DNA of 64,000 bases from B1 sp034439755 (GCA_034439755.1 JAWXAZ010000122.1:1-64000), one strand, 5' to 3'. Shown: positions 11,201 through 18,452, numbered from the stretch's first letter. Made by a program: numbers and translations. Notes: generated from the letters alone by a model not told the origin.

Positions 11201-12370
11201 GGCAGCATTGTTGGGGGAAGTGGAACAAACTCAGTAGATGTTTTATGGGGCGCGTTTGGTTCAGGCAGTATAACGCTAAGCGACTCTAATAACACAACGG
11301 GATGTATAGGCAACGCAACATTGGCTAATGTATATATACAAACCTTGCCACAGCCAGTGGTGAATGGGGCAACCAGCGTTTGCGTAAACGGCATTTCGTC
11401 TTATAATACGCCACCGAGTTTGGGTAGAACGTATACTTGGGTGGTAACAGGTGGAACCATAGTTTCTGGTTTTGGAACGGCTGGCATTGATGTAAATTGG
11501 GGCAGTGTAGGAACCGGAACTGTTGTGGTTACAGATAGCATAGATGCAACGGGTTGTTATGGCGTTTCGGCTACTATTACGGTGAATATTCAGGCTAAAC
11601 CAAGCACCTTTATTAGTGGTACAAATACCATTTGCGAATTGGGTATTGCCATGTATGGCACCATCAATAATTTAAACAAATTTTATGATTGGAATGTGTT
11701 AGGCGGCAATATTAATTTTGGTCAGGGTACTTCTAATATTTCTGTAACATGGGCAAGTGCCGGTGTTGGATATGTGTATTTAACCGACTCGCTCATTGGG
11801 GCAAATTGTTCTGCAAGCACTTACTTGGGAGTTCAAGTAAATTCAATACCAAGTGCAGGCTTTAACTACGCTCAAACGGCAGGTGGTGTTAAGTTAACGC
11901 CAATAGATAACACGGTTAGCTGTAAATGGTATTTTGGCGATGGCGATTCTAGTTACACATTTTCGCCTTATCATGCTTATGCAAATAATGGCATATACAC
12001 CGTTACCTTGCAAACTAGAAGCATATTTGGTTGCTTAAATGAAAGCTCAACCGATGTAAACATAAGTACGGTTGGCTTGTCACAAGAAGCCTTGGCGCAT
12101 CACTTTAAATTTGTGGCGCAGCCAAATCCATTTACAGAACAAACTAAGCTAACACTAACTTTAAAAGAAAGTGCCGATATTAGTTTGGAAGTATTTGACA
12201 TGAGTGGCAGACTGGTTCATACTTACACGCAAGGTCAGTTGCACTTGGCAGGCACATATGAGTTTGGGTTTAATTCTGCCGATTTCCAAACTAGCGGCGG
12301 CGTGTATTTGGTGAGGATCAAAGTGAATGAAGACTACAGGCATTTGAGAATCATTGAGCTGGGCAGATAG
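5264..12370 (+). CDS. Giant multidomain T9SS-secreted adhesin-like protein (2368 aa)
   Basis: A modular cell-surface protein. After a signal peptide (MNMMKKLLLVIALFSQYFAFAQ region), residues about 30-430 carry FG-GAP/VCBS-type calcium-loop repeats (DFNNDTYEDLVY, DYNNDGYQDLL), followed by an ASPIC/UnbV-like domain (about 430-505). Two C-type-lectin-like domains lie at about 636-768 and 1265-1388 (GHHYY ... WIGL ... W.NCDEL/W.NNDTL). Residues about 1443-2193 are nine tandem PKD-like units of about 84 residues, each with an early Cys and a late TGC Cys. A canonical PKD domain (about 2200-2270, WYFGDGDSS) and a T9SS type A sorting domain (NPF ... GVYLVRI) close it. Adhesion or glycan binding is inferred from the domains. 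Confidence 0.9.
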   Translation: MNMMKKLLLVIALFSQYFAFAQFPNHLNVSLLPATRGNILDVVDFNNDTYEDLVYQNGLTGTIDLYQNNSSSFQKVNTAFGFPVITGNGNGTEGVISFDYNNDGYQDLLIMQSGATGYMRLFKNNCGSSFTEVSTSMNMPINPNITGQYITNDPIVVLSDYDKDNDIDIVFVRFALGEYKISALKNNGSSFLAPIDIISGFGSSIIPIIDFINYDNDLDEDLLIIKNTGVKQSCEILLYGNNGSGTFNLISGTGLTNSSAVGFANISDLNQDGFADILLGTKDTVQPGSPVNMGLKVFRNNGGLGTFTDITATYNTLSTTKGDYFLSHIFDLDNDGFNDVLWEVKRNDSTFSTPALMRNNGLNVFSNEHLNLIPSAATDTNSSMRYVVFDYDNNGTLDIFQPGGSSNAQLFSNSSSGNNYLAITLYSCSGMADPIGARVYVKSGTKRVYTTYTGQGNSTDGLAKSEKIHMGLGSNSFIDSLVVYWPNGNVTVRTNILANNHYKIINGNCRIAERLVFDLGNDSISYCNVDTAIFTAPNGYARYLWSTGDTTIGTKVTQSGWLYCNVFFYANCTLRDSIYISIGQGRIAQNDTTLLLGQSLNLDALPRYDCSLFGLPAYRIVNQGDNLGASLTYVNSRNGHHYYKFNAASDWSTAQRDALALGGQLVVINDQDENDFIAQEPSLNNTNLWIGLYRENNPNEPFKWVNCDELNYINWSNLFASPSTFPNEQHVYFRATGCPDAGTWKNTDETQSSPDPCESNIFGLVEFDNSKATSYLWNTSEITQSINVAPTTSSIYFVEVTQNNKTCFGSINIEMLDPSQLILFDSITDCTANSIQVTANTTGWQSYLWNTSDTARTIQITQTGWYTITALYGGSVGSDSIYVSLPKTGILSPDTTICAGSNLYIRGPILPFVVQQAHRQNFQSGIFPNYSSTSNFSFNSTKVLGPFANDSVTYLLPSIPVHDSITVSFDLYLHDTWEGNCGAVGPDRFKFYQGNSAVLNETFSNSPSCTQSYTNTGVAGNYPAFTGAAITGLPQRCHISGTTSKYTITKSFKHSAPSLVLSWLALLQDTSDNSSLCNESWSIDNVIVNYRVPTKVLWSTGDTSQNILFNATNASEMIWLRVPNGTDFCYDTITVNTYPGSLPLQLFAIDTLFECNVYSTILSMPPGHSKYRWSNGDTLESTNLYNEGWYSGYIENASGCASYDSVYYNVNHFSLNMTDTTICAGNTIKIESSLNNNATDFPGPANVAYIPGQILAGYTYLGAYRGHHYYQATVSGSWESSVQKAFAVGGYLACINDSLEQNFISNLTDSNVWIGLFKSRSGYYKWMNNDTLTYKHWGTSQPSISPKDYAYIMGSNCVQKGKWATHVNTDITAIDPCDKNAFGLLEITPTQYDYLWSTAATSSTILISPTADQIVNLTITRTKNNVASTCSAGEVNVNMVAAPIVTGKTENCLNSTSAYTTVSKTGRSYFWFVTGGTITSGQGTNRVNVNWNQVGAGTVVLRDSILATGCVIYSDTLRINTVQLFAPTITGDSTVCQGQLIFYSIPLDTNYTRTWFISGGTIVSGQGTDSIKVNWTGSGNVNVSVLVRHKPTNCNAPLASFPVTISVSPNPVMTGLDTACVNTVNLYTIPFNVGRKYVWTVAGGSIVSGQNTDSLRVLWGIGGTGSVQAMDSILASGCYAITSLKVVTISSLLVPIIVGSSAVCENSIVSYSTTGNIGRTYRWTITGGNIVSGLGTAAINVVWGTPGTGTLQVLDSINATGCKSVSNNFNVSIDSLPQPIINGSNAKCNGEITFYSIPSKAGHSYNWTVTLGNILSGQGTSTIQVIWPIIGSGTVSVIDSIVATGCSGTAPLFTVMVNAKPNPLISGIQSICVGTTASYTTPNNLGRTYTWLVNNGTIVSGQGSSTISVLWNVVGSGFLNVTDSVNLTGCKSVTSNYNVSVVAVPSPIITGKDTVCELSLQTYSVPFNAGRSYKWNVIGGSIVGGSGTNSVDVLWGAFGSGSITLSDSNNTTGCIGNATLANVYIQTLPQPVVNGATSVCVNGISSYNTPPSLGRTYTWVVTGGTIVSGFGTAGIDVNWGSVGTGTVVVTDSIDATGCYGVSATITVNIQAKPSTFISGTNTICELGIAMYGTINNLNKFYDWNVLGGNINFGQGTSNISVTWASAGVGYVYLTDSLIGANCSASTYLGVQVNSIPSAGFNYAQTAGGVKLTPIDNTVSCKWYFGDGDSSYTFSPYHAYANNGIYTVTLQTRSIFGCLNESSTDVNISTVGLSQEALAHHFKFVAQPNPFTEQTKLTLTLKESADISLEVFDMSGRLVHTYTQGQLHLAGTYEFGFNSADFQTSGGVYLVRIKVNEDYRHLRIIELGR
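9592..11850 (+). repeat. Nine coding tandem PKD-like units (about 252 bp each)
   Basis: Within the giant gene, nine consecutive units of about 84 codons each begin near P.I.G...C and contain GGTIVSGQGT-like and DSI.ATGC blocks. DNA divergence between units is considerable, so this is an old protein repeat rather than a recent DNA amplification. Confidence 0.8.
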
Positions 12371-12472
12371 GAAGAAGAGGGAAGAATTAACAGAAAGAAG
12401 AAACAAGAAGAGGGAAGAGAGATAGGAAGCGGGAAGAAGAGAAACAGAATGAGAAAGAGGAATAAATCACTC
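12371..12472. repeat. Purine-only tract starting at the stop codon
   Basis: From the TAG of the giant gene onward about 100 bases are almost all A and G on the plus strand, with imperfect repeats of GAAGAAGAGGGAAGA-like units. The repeated nature is visible directly. It may be a degenerate minisatellite; no terminator-like stem is obvious in it. Confidence 0.7.
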
Positions 12473-12568
12473 TTACTTATTTTGTTTCTCTTTTTTTGTT
12501 TTGGGAGTTATTTTAAAGAGCACGACCCACCATTTAAATCTGATATGAACACTAGGGGTTTAAACTAA
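12449..12568 (+). CDS. Possible 39-residue membrane or lipoprotein-like peptide
   Basis: A short ORF starting with MRKRNKSLLLILFLFFCFG has a basic start, a hydrophobic stretch and a Cys, like a signal peptide or lipoprotein leader. Its 5' end overlaps the purine tract and it has no visible promoter. It may be chance or a remnant. Confidence 0.2.
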   Translation: MRKRNKSLLLILFLFFCFGSYFKEHDPPFKSDMNTRGLN

Positions 12569-12570
12569 AA

Positions 12571-12600
12571 AAAAACGGACTCAAAAACGGAGACCGTTTT
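12571..12600 (-). terminator. Hairpin with T-run downstream of the decayed tRNA copy
   Basis: AAAACGG and CCGTTTT (12584-12600) form a 7-bp stem with a 3-base loop. Read on the minus strand it is followed by a T-rich tail. It sits beyond the tRNA-like remnant just as the intact terminator sits beyond the real tRNA. Confidence 0.5.
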
Positions 12601-12606
12601 AGTAGA

Positions 12607-12656
12607 TGGGAATAGGATGGAACTGCCCACCGCCCCAGGCGGATATGAATCCTAAC
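12607..12656 (-). pseudogene. Decayed partial copy of tRNA-Met
   Basis: About 50 bases match the 3' half and anticodon region of the intact tRNA-Met 140 bases away: GGATGGAACTGCCCACC corresponds to GGATCGAACTGCCCACC, and ATATGAATCCTA to TTATGAATCCTA. The acceptor and D-arm pairing cannot form, so it is a remnant of a tandem duplication. Confidence 0.65.
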
Positions 12657-12718
12657 AATATCATTTTGGGGATTACTTCATGCTTGATAAATTTTCGGCT
12701 TTGGAAATGGCCCAAAAC

Positions 12719-12750
12719 AAGAAAAGCACATTTTACAATGTGCTTTTCTT
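12719..12750 (-). terminator. Terminator of tRNA-Met
   Basis: A perfect 14-bp stem (AAGAAAAGCACATT with AATGTGCTTTTCTT) and 4-base loop lie directly after the encoded CCA of the minus-strand tRNA. A T-rich stretch follows on that strand. Confidence 0.85.
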
Positions 12751-12827
12751 TGGTAGCGGGGAGCAGGATCGAACTGCCCACCTTAGGGTTATGAATCCTA
12801 CGCTCTAACCAACTGAGCTACCCCGCC
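12751..12827 (-). tRNA. tRNA-Met (CAT anticodon)
   Basis: A full cloverleaf reads on the minus strand: acceptor GGCGGGG paired with CCCCGCT (one G-T), D-arm AGCTCAGTTGG, anticodon loop ATTCATAAC with CAT, T-loop TTCGATC, discriminator A and an encoded CCA. Whether it is elongator tRNA-Met or a tRNA-Ile whose C34 is modified to lysidine cannot be decided by eye. Confidence 0.93.
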
Positions 12828-13052
12828 AAATTCCTTGAAATAATAGACAAATTTGATGTATTTTTATTTTTAAGGGGCTGCAAATATAGGGATTTTGATA
12901 TTTTAAAAAAAAATATTTCTTATAAACAATTTTTTATCGCTGTGCCGTTATTGTTATAGGTTCAACAGAATTCGTCGTCTATTAATCAATACAATACACA
13001 TTGTTTTCAACATGAATCATGCACAAATTGCAAACATTTTTTATAATTGTGT

Positions 13053-13060
13053 TAAATTTG
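13053..13060 (+). promoter_or_regulatory. Bacteroidota -7 box (TAAATTTG)
   Basis: TAAATTTG fits TAnnTTTG, with a TTG at 13028-13030 near the -33 position (22-base spacing). The box ends 11 bases before the ATG at 13071, giving a very short leader. Confidence 0.5.
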
Positions 13061-13070
13061 TAAATTAATA

Positions 13071-13862
13071 ATGCAAAATATAATGAAAAGAAGGAAAGTA
13101 ATCATCGGAGGTTTAACATTGGCAATTATTGGCCTAGTTACGCTTGCGTTTGTGAGCTATCCGCCTTTTGATGCCTTAAGTAAAGACTTTAAGAAAAACC
13201 ATAAACTCGGCTTTCCTGGTTTTGGCATCTGGCTACCACCAGATTATGAAGTCCATGGAATTGATGTTTCTCGTCACCAAGGTAAAATAAACTGGGAGTC
13301 TGTTAGCGAGCACTCTTCAAACAATATCGACATTAGTTTTGCCTTTATCAAAGCTTGTGAGGGTAGAACTTTAAGGGATAATTACTTCCAAGAAAATTGG
13401 CGCAATGCCAAAGAAATTAACATGCTTAGGGGCGCTTATCATTTCTTTAGGCCGCATTTAACCGCTGATGAGCAATTTATCTTATTTAAAAGTATCGTTA
13501 AATTAGACAAGGAGGACTTACCTCCTGTATTAGATGTTGAAATGAGGGGCAGCACGCCTCCAGCTAAAATGAAAAAGAGTGTGAAGCGGTGGTTAGAACT
13601 TGCAGAAAAACACTATGGTGTAACCCCAATTTTATATACCAGCTATTCTTTTTACCGCAACTATTTTAGTGGCAAAGAATTTGAAAAATATCCTTTGTGG
13701 ATTGCACATTATGCCACAGACGACTTAAATCGCTTAACCAGAAGTTGGAATTTTTGGCAACACAACGAAAGTGGCAGGGTTAAGGGAATTAGAGGAAATG
13801 TTGACTTCAACGTATTCAAAGGCGACTATAACGACTTAATGAAACTTTGCAAGAAGCAGTGA
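13071..13862 (+). CDS. Glycoside hydrolase family 25 (lysozyme-like) protein
   Basis: A 263-residue protein with one N-terminal membrane anchor or uncleaved signal (about residues 10-30) followed by a GH25 muramidase-type domain. GH25 enzymes cleave the MurNAc-GlcNAc bond of peptidoglycan. Family signatures are HGIDVSRHQG with the first catalytic-face Asp, FAFIKACEG, RGAYHFF, LPPVLDVEM with the Asp/Glu pair, LWIAHY and FWQH near the end. Starts at 13071 or 13083 (MKRRK) are both possible. A 44-bp tandem repeat begins just after the stop codon. Confidence 0.88.
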   Translation: MQNIMKRRKVIIGGLTLAIIGLVTLAFVSYPPFDALSKDFKKNHKLGFPGFGIWLPPDYEVHGIDVSRHQGKINWESVSEHSSNNIDISFAFIKACEGRTLRDNYFQENWRNAKEINMLRGAYHFFRPHLTADEQFILFKSIVKLDKEDLPPVLDVEMRGSTPPAKMKKSVKRWLELAEKHYGVTPILYTSYSFYRNYFSGKEFEKYPLWIAHYATDDLNRLTRSWNFWQHNESGRVKGIRGNVDFNVFKGDYNDLMKLCKKQ

Positions 13863-13870
13863 TTTTGATT

Positions 13871-13976
13871 ATGCTTTGCAAAAAGCAAAATAAATCTCTG
13901 TTTCAATTACAATCATGCTTTGCAAAAAGCAAAATAAATCTTTGTTTCAATTACAATTATGCTTTACAAAAAGTAA
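13871..13976. repeat. 44-bp tandem repeat, about 2.5 copies
   Basis: Units start with ATGCTTTGCAAAAAGC at 13871, 13915 and 13959, with an exact 44-base period; the third is truncated and more diverged. Each unit contains GCTTT/AAAGC arms that could pair. The repeat fills the space between the convergent GH25 and small membrane-protein genes. Confidence 0.9.
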
Positions 13977-14234
13977 TTAACCCTTCTTTTTAGCTATTAC
14001 AATTAAGTAGGTGTAAACCGCGGCGCCTACGGCAAAAAATGCAATGTAAGCGTACTTTTCCTTCATATAAAAATCGTAGCTCAAAAAGCCCATCATGCCC
14101 AATACTAAGGCCAATTTGATGCCTTTCTCGCTCGAATAATTCTTTACCACCCTAGGCAAAATAACATATACCAAAAGCAAGGCAAATGCAATTAACCCAA
14201 TAATGACCAACCAGTTTAAATCATCTCTTAGCAT
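13977..14234 (-). CDS. Small membrane protein, unknown function
   Basis: An 85-residue protein with three predicted transmembrane segments (about 8-28, 40-55 and 61-80). I do not recognise a family. Its ATG lies inside the 3' end of the alkaline phosphatase gene (14-base overlap), which suggests translational coupling and shared expression. Confidence 0.6.
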   Translation of the reverse strand: MLRDDLNWLVIIGLIAFALLLVYVILPRVVKNYSSEKGIKLALVLGMMGFLSYDFYMKEKYAYIAFFAVGAAVYTYLIVIAKKKG

Positions 14235-15315
14235 TCTTGTTTGGACTTAATAATTTGACAAATTTGTGAAAGATTTCTGTATTCTCATAAATTCCATTAA
14301 ACAACTCAGCACCCGGACCATAAGCAAATACGGGCACCATAATGCCACTATGTCCTTTGCTGGCATAATTCACTGTAAACTGATCTGGGTTCGATTTGTT
14401 CTCCAACAAACTTAATCCACCCGTTTCATGATCGGCTGTTACCACCACCAAGGTATTGCCATCTTTCATGGCTGCATCCAACACCTCATTCACCACCGCA
14501 TTAAAATCGAGCAATTCCAATTTCATATATTCAAAATCATTGTCGTGGCCGCCCCAATCAATTTGAGAACCCTCTACCATCAAGAAGTATTTTGCGTGGT
14601 ATTTATCTAGATTGTCCTGAGCCAATTTTGTAGCTTTACTTAGAAAGTCACCCCTGCCCTCTTTCATTGTTTTCATGCCATCTTCGGCCAAGGTATAGAT
14701 CAATTTTGGCGCTTTAATTGGCAACAAAACGCTATCACTAGAAACCGTAAAACCAAACTCTTTTAACTCAGAGAACAAGTTCCTGCCATCTTTGCGGGCA
14801 GTAAAAAACTTCTTGCCTCCACCAATGGCAATGTCACAATTTTTCCGAACCAAAAACTCGGCAATCTCATCCTGACTTTTGCGAGAAGCCACATGCGCAT
14901 AAAATGAAGCGGGCGTTGCATGGGTAATAGAAGAAGTAGCAACCACTCCTGTTCCCCAATTTAAGTTTTTCGCCTTCTCAAAAATACCTTCCTTTTCAAC
15001 GCCTAAACTATCTACGCCAATGGCACCATTTTTCGCTTTTTTGCCAATGGAAAACACCGTTGCTCCTGCCCCACTATCGGTTACATAGTTATCTGCCGAT
15101 TGTGTTTTGCTAAGGCCTATAACCGGAAAGCGCTCAAATGAATTTTGCTCGCTATAGCCTACCATACAAGCAGAAATCTGCGCCAAGCCCATGCCATCGC
15201 CAATTAAAAATATAATGCGTTGGGGCTTCTTAACTTTTTTAGGTCCGGGCTTAGTCGCGTTTAAAAAGAATGGACTCCATAAGAACACCAAAGCATACAA
15301 TAAAATTTTCTTCAT
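14221..15315 (-). CDS. Alkaline phosphatase (PhoA-type)
   Basis: A secreted phosphomonoesterase of about 364 residues. The ATG at 15315 gives a good signal peptide (MKKILLYALVFLWSPFFLNA); an ATG two codons earlier (15321) is also possible. Family marks are FLIGDGMGLAQ with the first metal Asp, the nucleophile Ser in VTDSGAGAT, HATPASFYAHV, the metal site in MVEGSQIDWGGHDND and VVTADHETGG with Asp-His. Regulation by phosphate is typical of the family, but no Pho box was identified. It overlaps the following small membrane gene. Confidence 0.93.
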   Translation of the reverse strand: MKKILLYALVFLWSPFFLNATKPGPKKVKKPQRIIFLIGDGMGLAQISACMVGYSEQNSFERFPVIGLSKTQSADNYVTDSGAGATVFSIGKKAKNGAIGVDSLGVEKEGIFEKAKNLNWGTGVVATSSITHATPASFYAHVASRKSQDEIAEFLVRKNCDIAIGGGKKFFTARKDGRNLFSELKEFGFTVSSDSVLLPIKAPKLIYTLAEDGMKTMKEGRGDFLSKATKLAQDNLDKYHAKYFLMVEGSQIDWGGHDNDFEYMKLELLDFNAVVNEVLDAAMKDGNTLVVVTADHETGGLSLLENKSNPDQFTVNYASKGHSGIMVPVFAYGPGAELFNGIYENTEIFHKFVKLLSPNKNAKR

Positions 15316-15492
15316 AATCATGGTTACAATTAATACCTTACTAATATTAAATTTAGGTCAAAGGACAATTTAAAATAAGCAGGTAAATATAGAGCGACAA
15401 GGTATAAAGTCCTAATGTTTTGGGCTAAACTTCTTGCATGTCGGTATAACAAGGCAAAGATGAACAAAACTCTAAATATTCAAGCCAATACT

Positions 15493-16596
15493 TTACGATA
15501 ATTCAAAAGTTTTTCCGGGCAAACTTCTCACAAAACCAGCAAACTCAAGCTCCAATAATTTTAAGGCCAAAGTGCCTGGATCCATGTTTAACTCATACGC
15601 CATTTCATCCAAATTTGCCTTAACCTTGCTGCGAATATGCCCCACCAGTTTGGTCTCCCCAGCATCCAATTGGCTCAGCAAATCAACAGGAGCTTTAGTT
15701 TTAGTAGCCTTATTCTCCCAAGCCATTAGCTGAACCAAATCGTCCAAGCAGGTAATCATTGAGGCCTTATTACACTGAATTAAATAATTACACCCCTGCG
15801 AATAATAATCGCCCACCCTACCAGGCAAAACCATAATATCCTTATTATACGAATGCGCAATTTCACAAGTAATACGCGCCCCACCCTTGATAGCAGTTTC
15901 TGGCACCACCAATACATCTGCCAATCCAGCCACTATGCGATTCCGCTTTGGAAAATTTTCCCTATCGGGATTGGTTCCACTTGGAAACTCGCTCAATAAA
16001 CCTCCATTGGCCAGCATTTTTTTAGCCATTCCTTGATGCGCACTCGGGTAAATGCGGTCTAAACCATGCGCCAATACGCCTATATTAGTTACGCCATTTT
16101 CCAGACAAGCCTTGTGTGCAATGCCATCAATTCCCATGGCCAAACCACTTACCACCGTTACATTGTAGTCTTTTAAGCCCTGAACCAATTTCTGCGTAAA
16201 GCTCCTTCCATAATCGGTGCCGCGCCGTGTGCCCACAATGCCTACCAGACGCGGTGGGTTGAGATCGAAATTGCCTAAGCCATAAAGCAGACAAGGTGCA
16301 TCTACAATATCTCGAAGCCTATTTGGGTAGGCCTCATCCAAATAAAAATAAGTTTGAATGTGGTGCTTCTCAATAAAAGCAAGTTCCTTTTGGGCCTGTT
16401 CAAAGTTTCTATAAGAAAAAATATTCTCGGCCAAAACACTGCCAATGCCAGGAATGGCCTGCAATGCGCCGCGACGCTCTTTAAAAACGGCTTCCACACT
16501 GCCGCAATAAGCAAGCAGATTTTTAATAAGCACATCCCCAATTCCAGGAATGAGCTTAAGCGAAATTTGGTAAAGTAAATCGGGGGTAGTCGACAT
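15493..16596 (-). CDS. dprA: DNA-processing protein DprA
   Basis: DprA binds incoming single-stranded DNA during natural transformation and loads RecA. The 367-residue protein has an N-terminal helix-hairpin-helix region (about 10-60, LKLIPGIGDVLIKNLL), the Rossmann-like DprA core (about 105-310: GIVGTRRGTDYG, VVSGLAMGIDGIAH, GLDRIYP, FPKRNRIVAGLA, GGARITCEIA) and a C-terminal winged-helix-like region. It lies 9 bases after the upstream phosphorylase gene and is probably cotranscribed. The window also encodes ComEC, the DNA channel of the same pathway. Confidence 0.95.
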   Translation of the reverse strand: MSTTPDLLYQISLKLIPGIGDVLIKNLLAYCGSVEAVFKERRGALQAIPGIGSVLAENIFSYRNFEQAQKELAFIEKHHIQTYFYLDEAYPNRLRDIVDAPCLLYGLGNFDLNPPRLVGIVGTRRGTDYGRSFTQKLVQGLKDYNVTVVSGLAMGIDGIAHKACLENGVTNIGVLAHGLDRIYPSAHQGMAKKMLANGGLLSEFPSGTNPDRENFPKRNRIVAGLADVLVVPETAIKGGARITCEIAHSYNKDIMVLPGRVGDYYSQGCNYLIQCNKASMITCLDDLVQLMAWENKATKTKAPVDLLSQLDAGETKLVGHIRSKVKANLDEMAYELNMDPGTLALKLLELEFAGFVRSLPGKTFELS

Positions 16597-16605
16597 AAAA
16601 AAAAA

Positions 16606-17457
16606 TTATAAAGAGGCTAAAGTATAGGCAATTGTTTTTTCAATAATGGCGTGTGTATCCTTGCTAAATTCGTGCGTAATTCTATTGGCAACAATGGCAT
16701 TTATGGCAATGGCATTAAAGCCAAAAAGCTTGCTAAGCCCAAGAATAGCGGCAGTTTCCATTTCAAAATTGGTAACACGCATACCTTGAATGCGCAAGTT
16801 AGAAAGTTTGCTCACCAAATCGCGCGAGTGAATTCCGGCACGCAAATACCGCCCTTGAGGCGCATAAAATCCACTGCAAGTTGCCGTAATTCCCTTGAGG
16901 CTGCGCGCATCAAATTTAGAGAGCAAAGCGCCACTCGATTGAAACAAATAGGGCTTTAAAAAATCTAATCCGAGCTCCTCCCTTAATTCGCTTAAATCCA
17001 AATCTGGCGCCACATCATAATACCAAAGCAAGTGATCTAGGCCCAAACCGTAAGTAGAAACAAGCATGCTATCCACCGAAATATCGGCCTGAAGGGCGCC
17101 ACTCGTTCCCACCCGAATTAAATTTAAATCGCGTTTCCCCGATTTAACTTCCCTAGTGGCCATATCCACATTCACCAAAACATCCAATTCATTCAAAACA
17201 ATGTCAATATTATCGGTACCAATTCCGGTAGAGATTACACTAATTCGGTTCGAACCAAGGCGCCCAGTATGGGTAATAAATTCGCGTTTTTGTTTCTTTA
17301 TTTCTATCGAATCAAAATACTTAGAAACGGTGGGAACTCGCTCTGGGTCACCAACTAAAATAACAGTTTGGGCCAACTCTTCTGGCAATAAATTGAGGTG
17401 ATAAATTGAACCATCTGGGTTCAAAATTAATTCACTTGATGGGATTTTTGCAGACAT
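16606..17457 (-). CDS. Nucleoside phosphorylase (uridine phosphorylase-like)
   Basis: A 283-residue member of the PNP/UDP phosphorylase superfamily, which cleaves nucleosides with phosphate to base plus ribose-1-phosphate. Signatures include VILVGDPERVPTVSKYFD near the N-terminus (phosphate-binding Gly-Asp-Pro-x-Arg), STGIGTDN, LIRVGTSGALQ and NFEMETAAILGL, the Glu-Met-Glu ribose-binding motif. Uridine is the likelier substrate, but a different nucleoside is possible. The gene precedes dprA with 9 bases between them and diverges from the UspA gene. Confidence 0.88.
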   Translation of the reverse strand: MSAKIPSSELILNPDGSIYHLNLLPEELAQTVILVGDPERVPTVSKYFDSIEIKKQKREFITHTGRLGSNRISVISTGIGTDNIDIVLNELDVLVNVDMATREVKSGKRDLNLIRVGTSGALQADISVDSMLVSTYGLGLDHLLWYYDVAPDLDLSELREELGLDFLKPYLFQSSGALLSKFDARSLKGITATCSGFYAPQGRYLRAGIHSRDLVSKLSNLRIQGMRVTNFEMETAAILGLSKLFGFNAIAINAIVANRITHEFSKDTHAIIEKTIAYTLASL

Positions 17458-17493
17458 TTTATATTATTGTAGTTCACTGCTAAGTAAATCAAT

Positions 17494-17501
17494 TACCTTT
17501 G
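17494..17501 (+). promoter_or_regulatory. Bacteroidota -7 box (TACCTTTG)
   Basis: TACCTTTG matches TAnnTTTG and lies 23 bases before the ATG of the UspA gene, which would give a leader of about 17 bases. Confidence 0.5.
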
Positions 17502-17524
17502 TAAACAAAAAAGAAATAAAAAAA

Positions 17525-18406
17525 ATGGAAAAGAAGAAAAACATCATGTTAGTTCCAATAGATTTCTCAGAAATCTCAATTAATGCCCTAAACCATGCCG
17601 CCCAATTGGCCAAGCATTTCGACAATGATTTAGTTCTCCTCAGCATCTTAGAAGAAGATTTCTTAAGCAATATCTTTAGCTTTAGCAAAAATGAAACTAA
17701 GGATAATTTAGCCAAAGAAGCCTTGTTGAGCCGCTTAAAAGAAAAAGCTACTCAAATCAACAGAGATTTTGGTATTCATTGTTATACAGAAGTTCGTTCT
17801 GGAAAAATATATAAAAAAGCTATTGAAACCGCAGAAGAATACAAATGCGATTGTATTATCATGGGAACCCATGGTGCAAATGGCGTTGAGCGCGTTATTG
17901 GCAGTAATGCCAGCCGCATTATTAGCTATAGCACCATGCCTGTTATTGTGGTGAAAACCGACAAGAATCCAAATGCGTATAAAAACATCGTATTTCCATT
18001 GGATTTATCGCAAGAATCGAAGCAAAAAATGAAATGGGCTATTCATTTGGGCAAGTCATATCACTCAACCATCCACGTATTAACTTACAAAGTTGGCGAT
18101 GAGTTCTTAGACAATAAATTGGCGGCTAATTTAAGACAGATTCAAAATATTTTTGATGACGCAGGTGTAAAACACACCGAAACCATTTTGGAAAACGACA
18201 ATGATTTTGCCAGAAATACCCTAGAGTTTGCCGAAACTAATTTGGCCGATTTGATTATCATTATGACGCAACAAGAGAATGATAAATCTATAAGAGAATA
18301 TATCATTGAAACCTATGCGCAACAAATTGTAAACGATGCGGGCAATGTGCCAATATTCTGCGTAAACCCGCATTACGAAATGTTTAAAAGTGAGTTTGTT
18401 ATTTAA
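17525..18406 (+). CDS. Universal stress protein with two UspA domains
   Basis: A cytoplasmic stress-associated protein of 293 residues made of two UspA folds (about 1-143 and 148-285). The first carries the nucleotide-binding pattern G-2x-G-9x-G in GTHGANGVERVIGSNAS (about residues 116-132), so it likely binds ATP. The second domain lacks a clear copy (IIIMTQQENDKS) and may not bind nucleotide. A second protein of similar architecture is encoded at 32568. Two hairpins follow the stop codon. Confidence 0.9.
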   Translation: MEKKKNIMLVPIDFSEISINALNHAAQLAKHFDNDLVLLSILEEDFLSNIFSFSKNETKDNLAKEALLSRLKEKATQINRDFGIHCYTEVRSGKIYKKAIETAEEYKCDCIIMGTHGANGVERVIGSNASRIISYSTMPVIVVKTDKNPNAYKNIVFPLDLSQESKQKMKWAIHLGKSYHSTIHVLTYKVGDEFLDNKLAANLRQIQNIFDDAGVKHTETILENDNDFARNTLEFAETNLADLIIIMTQQENDKSIREYIIETYAQQIVNDAGNVPIFCVNPHYEMFKSEFVI

Positions 18407-18408
18407 TC

Positions 18409-18445
18409 GGTCTGAACCAATTCCTTTGAAGGATTTGGTTCAGCC
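18409..18445. repeat. Inverted pair of the dispersed word forming a hairpin
   Basis: CTGAACCAATTCCTT and AAGGATTTGGTTCAG are inverted repeats with one mismatch and a 2-base centre. The left arm is part of GGTCTGAACC (18409-18418). The hairpin begins right after the UspA stop codon, ahead of the stronger terminator. Confidence 0.75.
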
Positions 18446-18452
18446 AGAAAAC

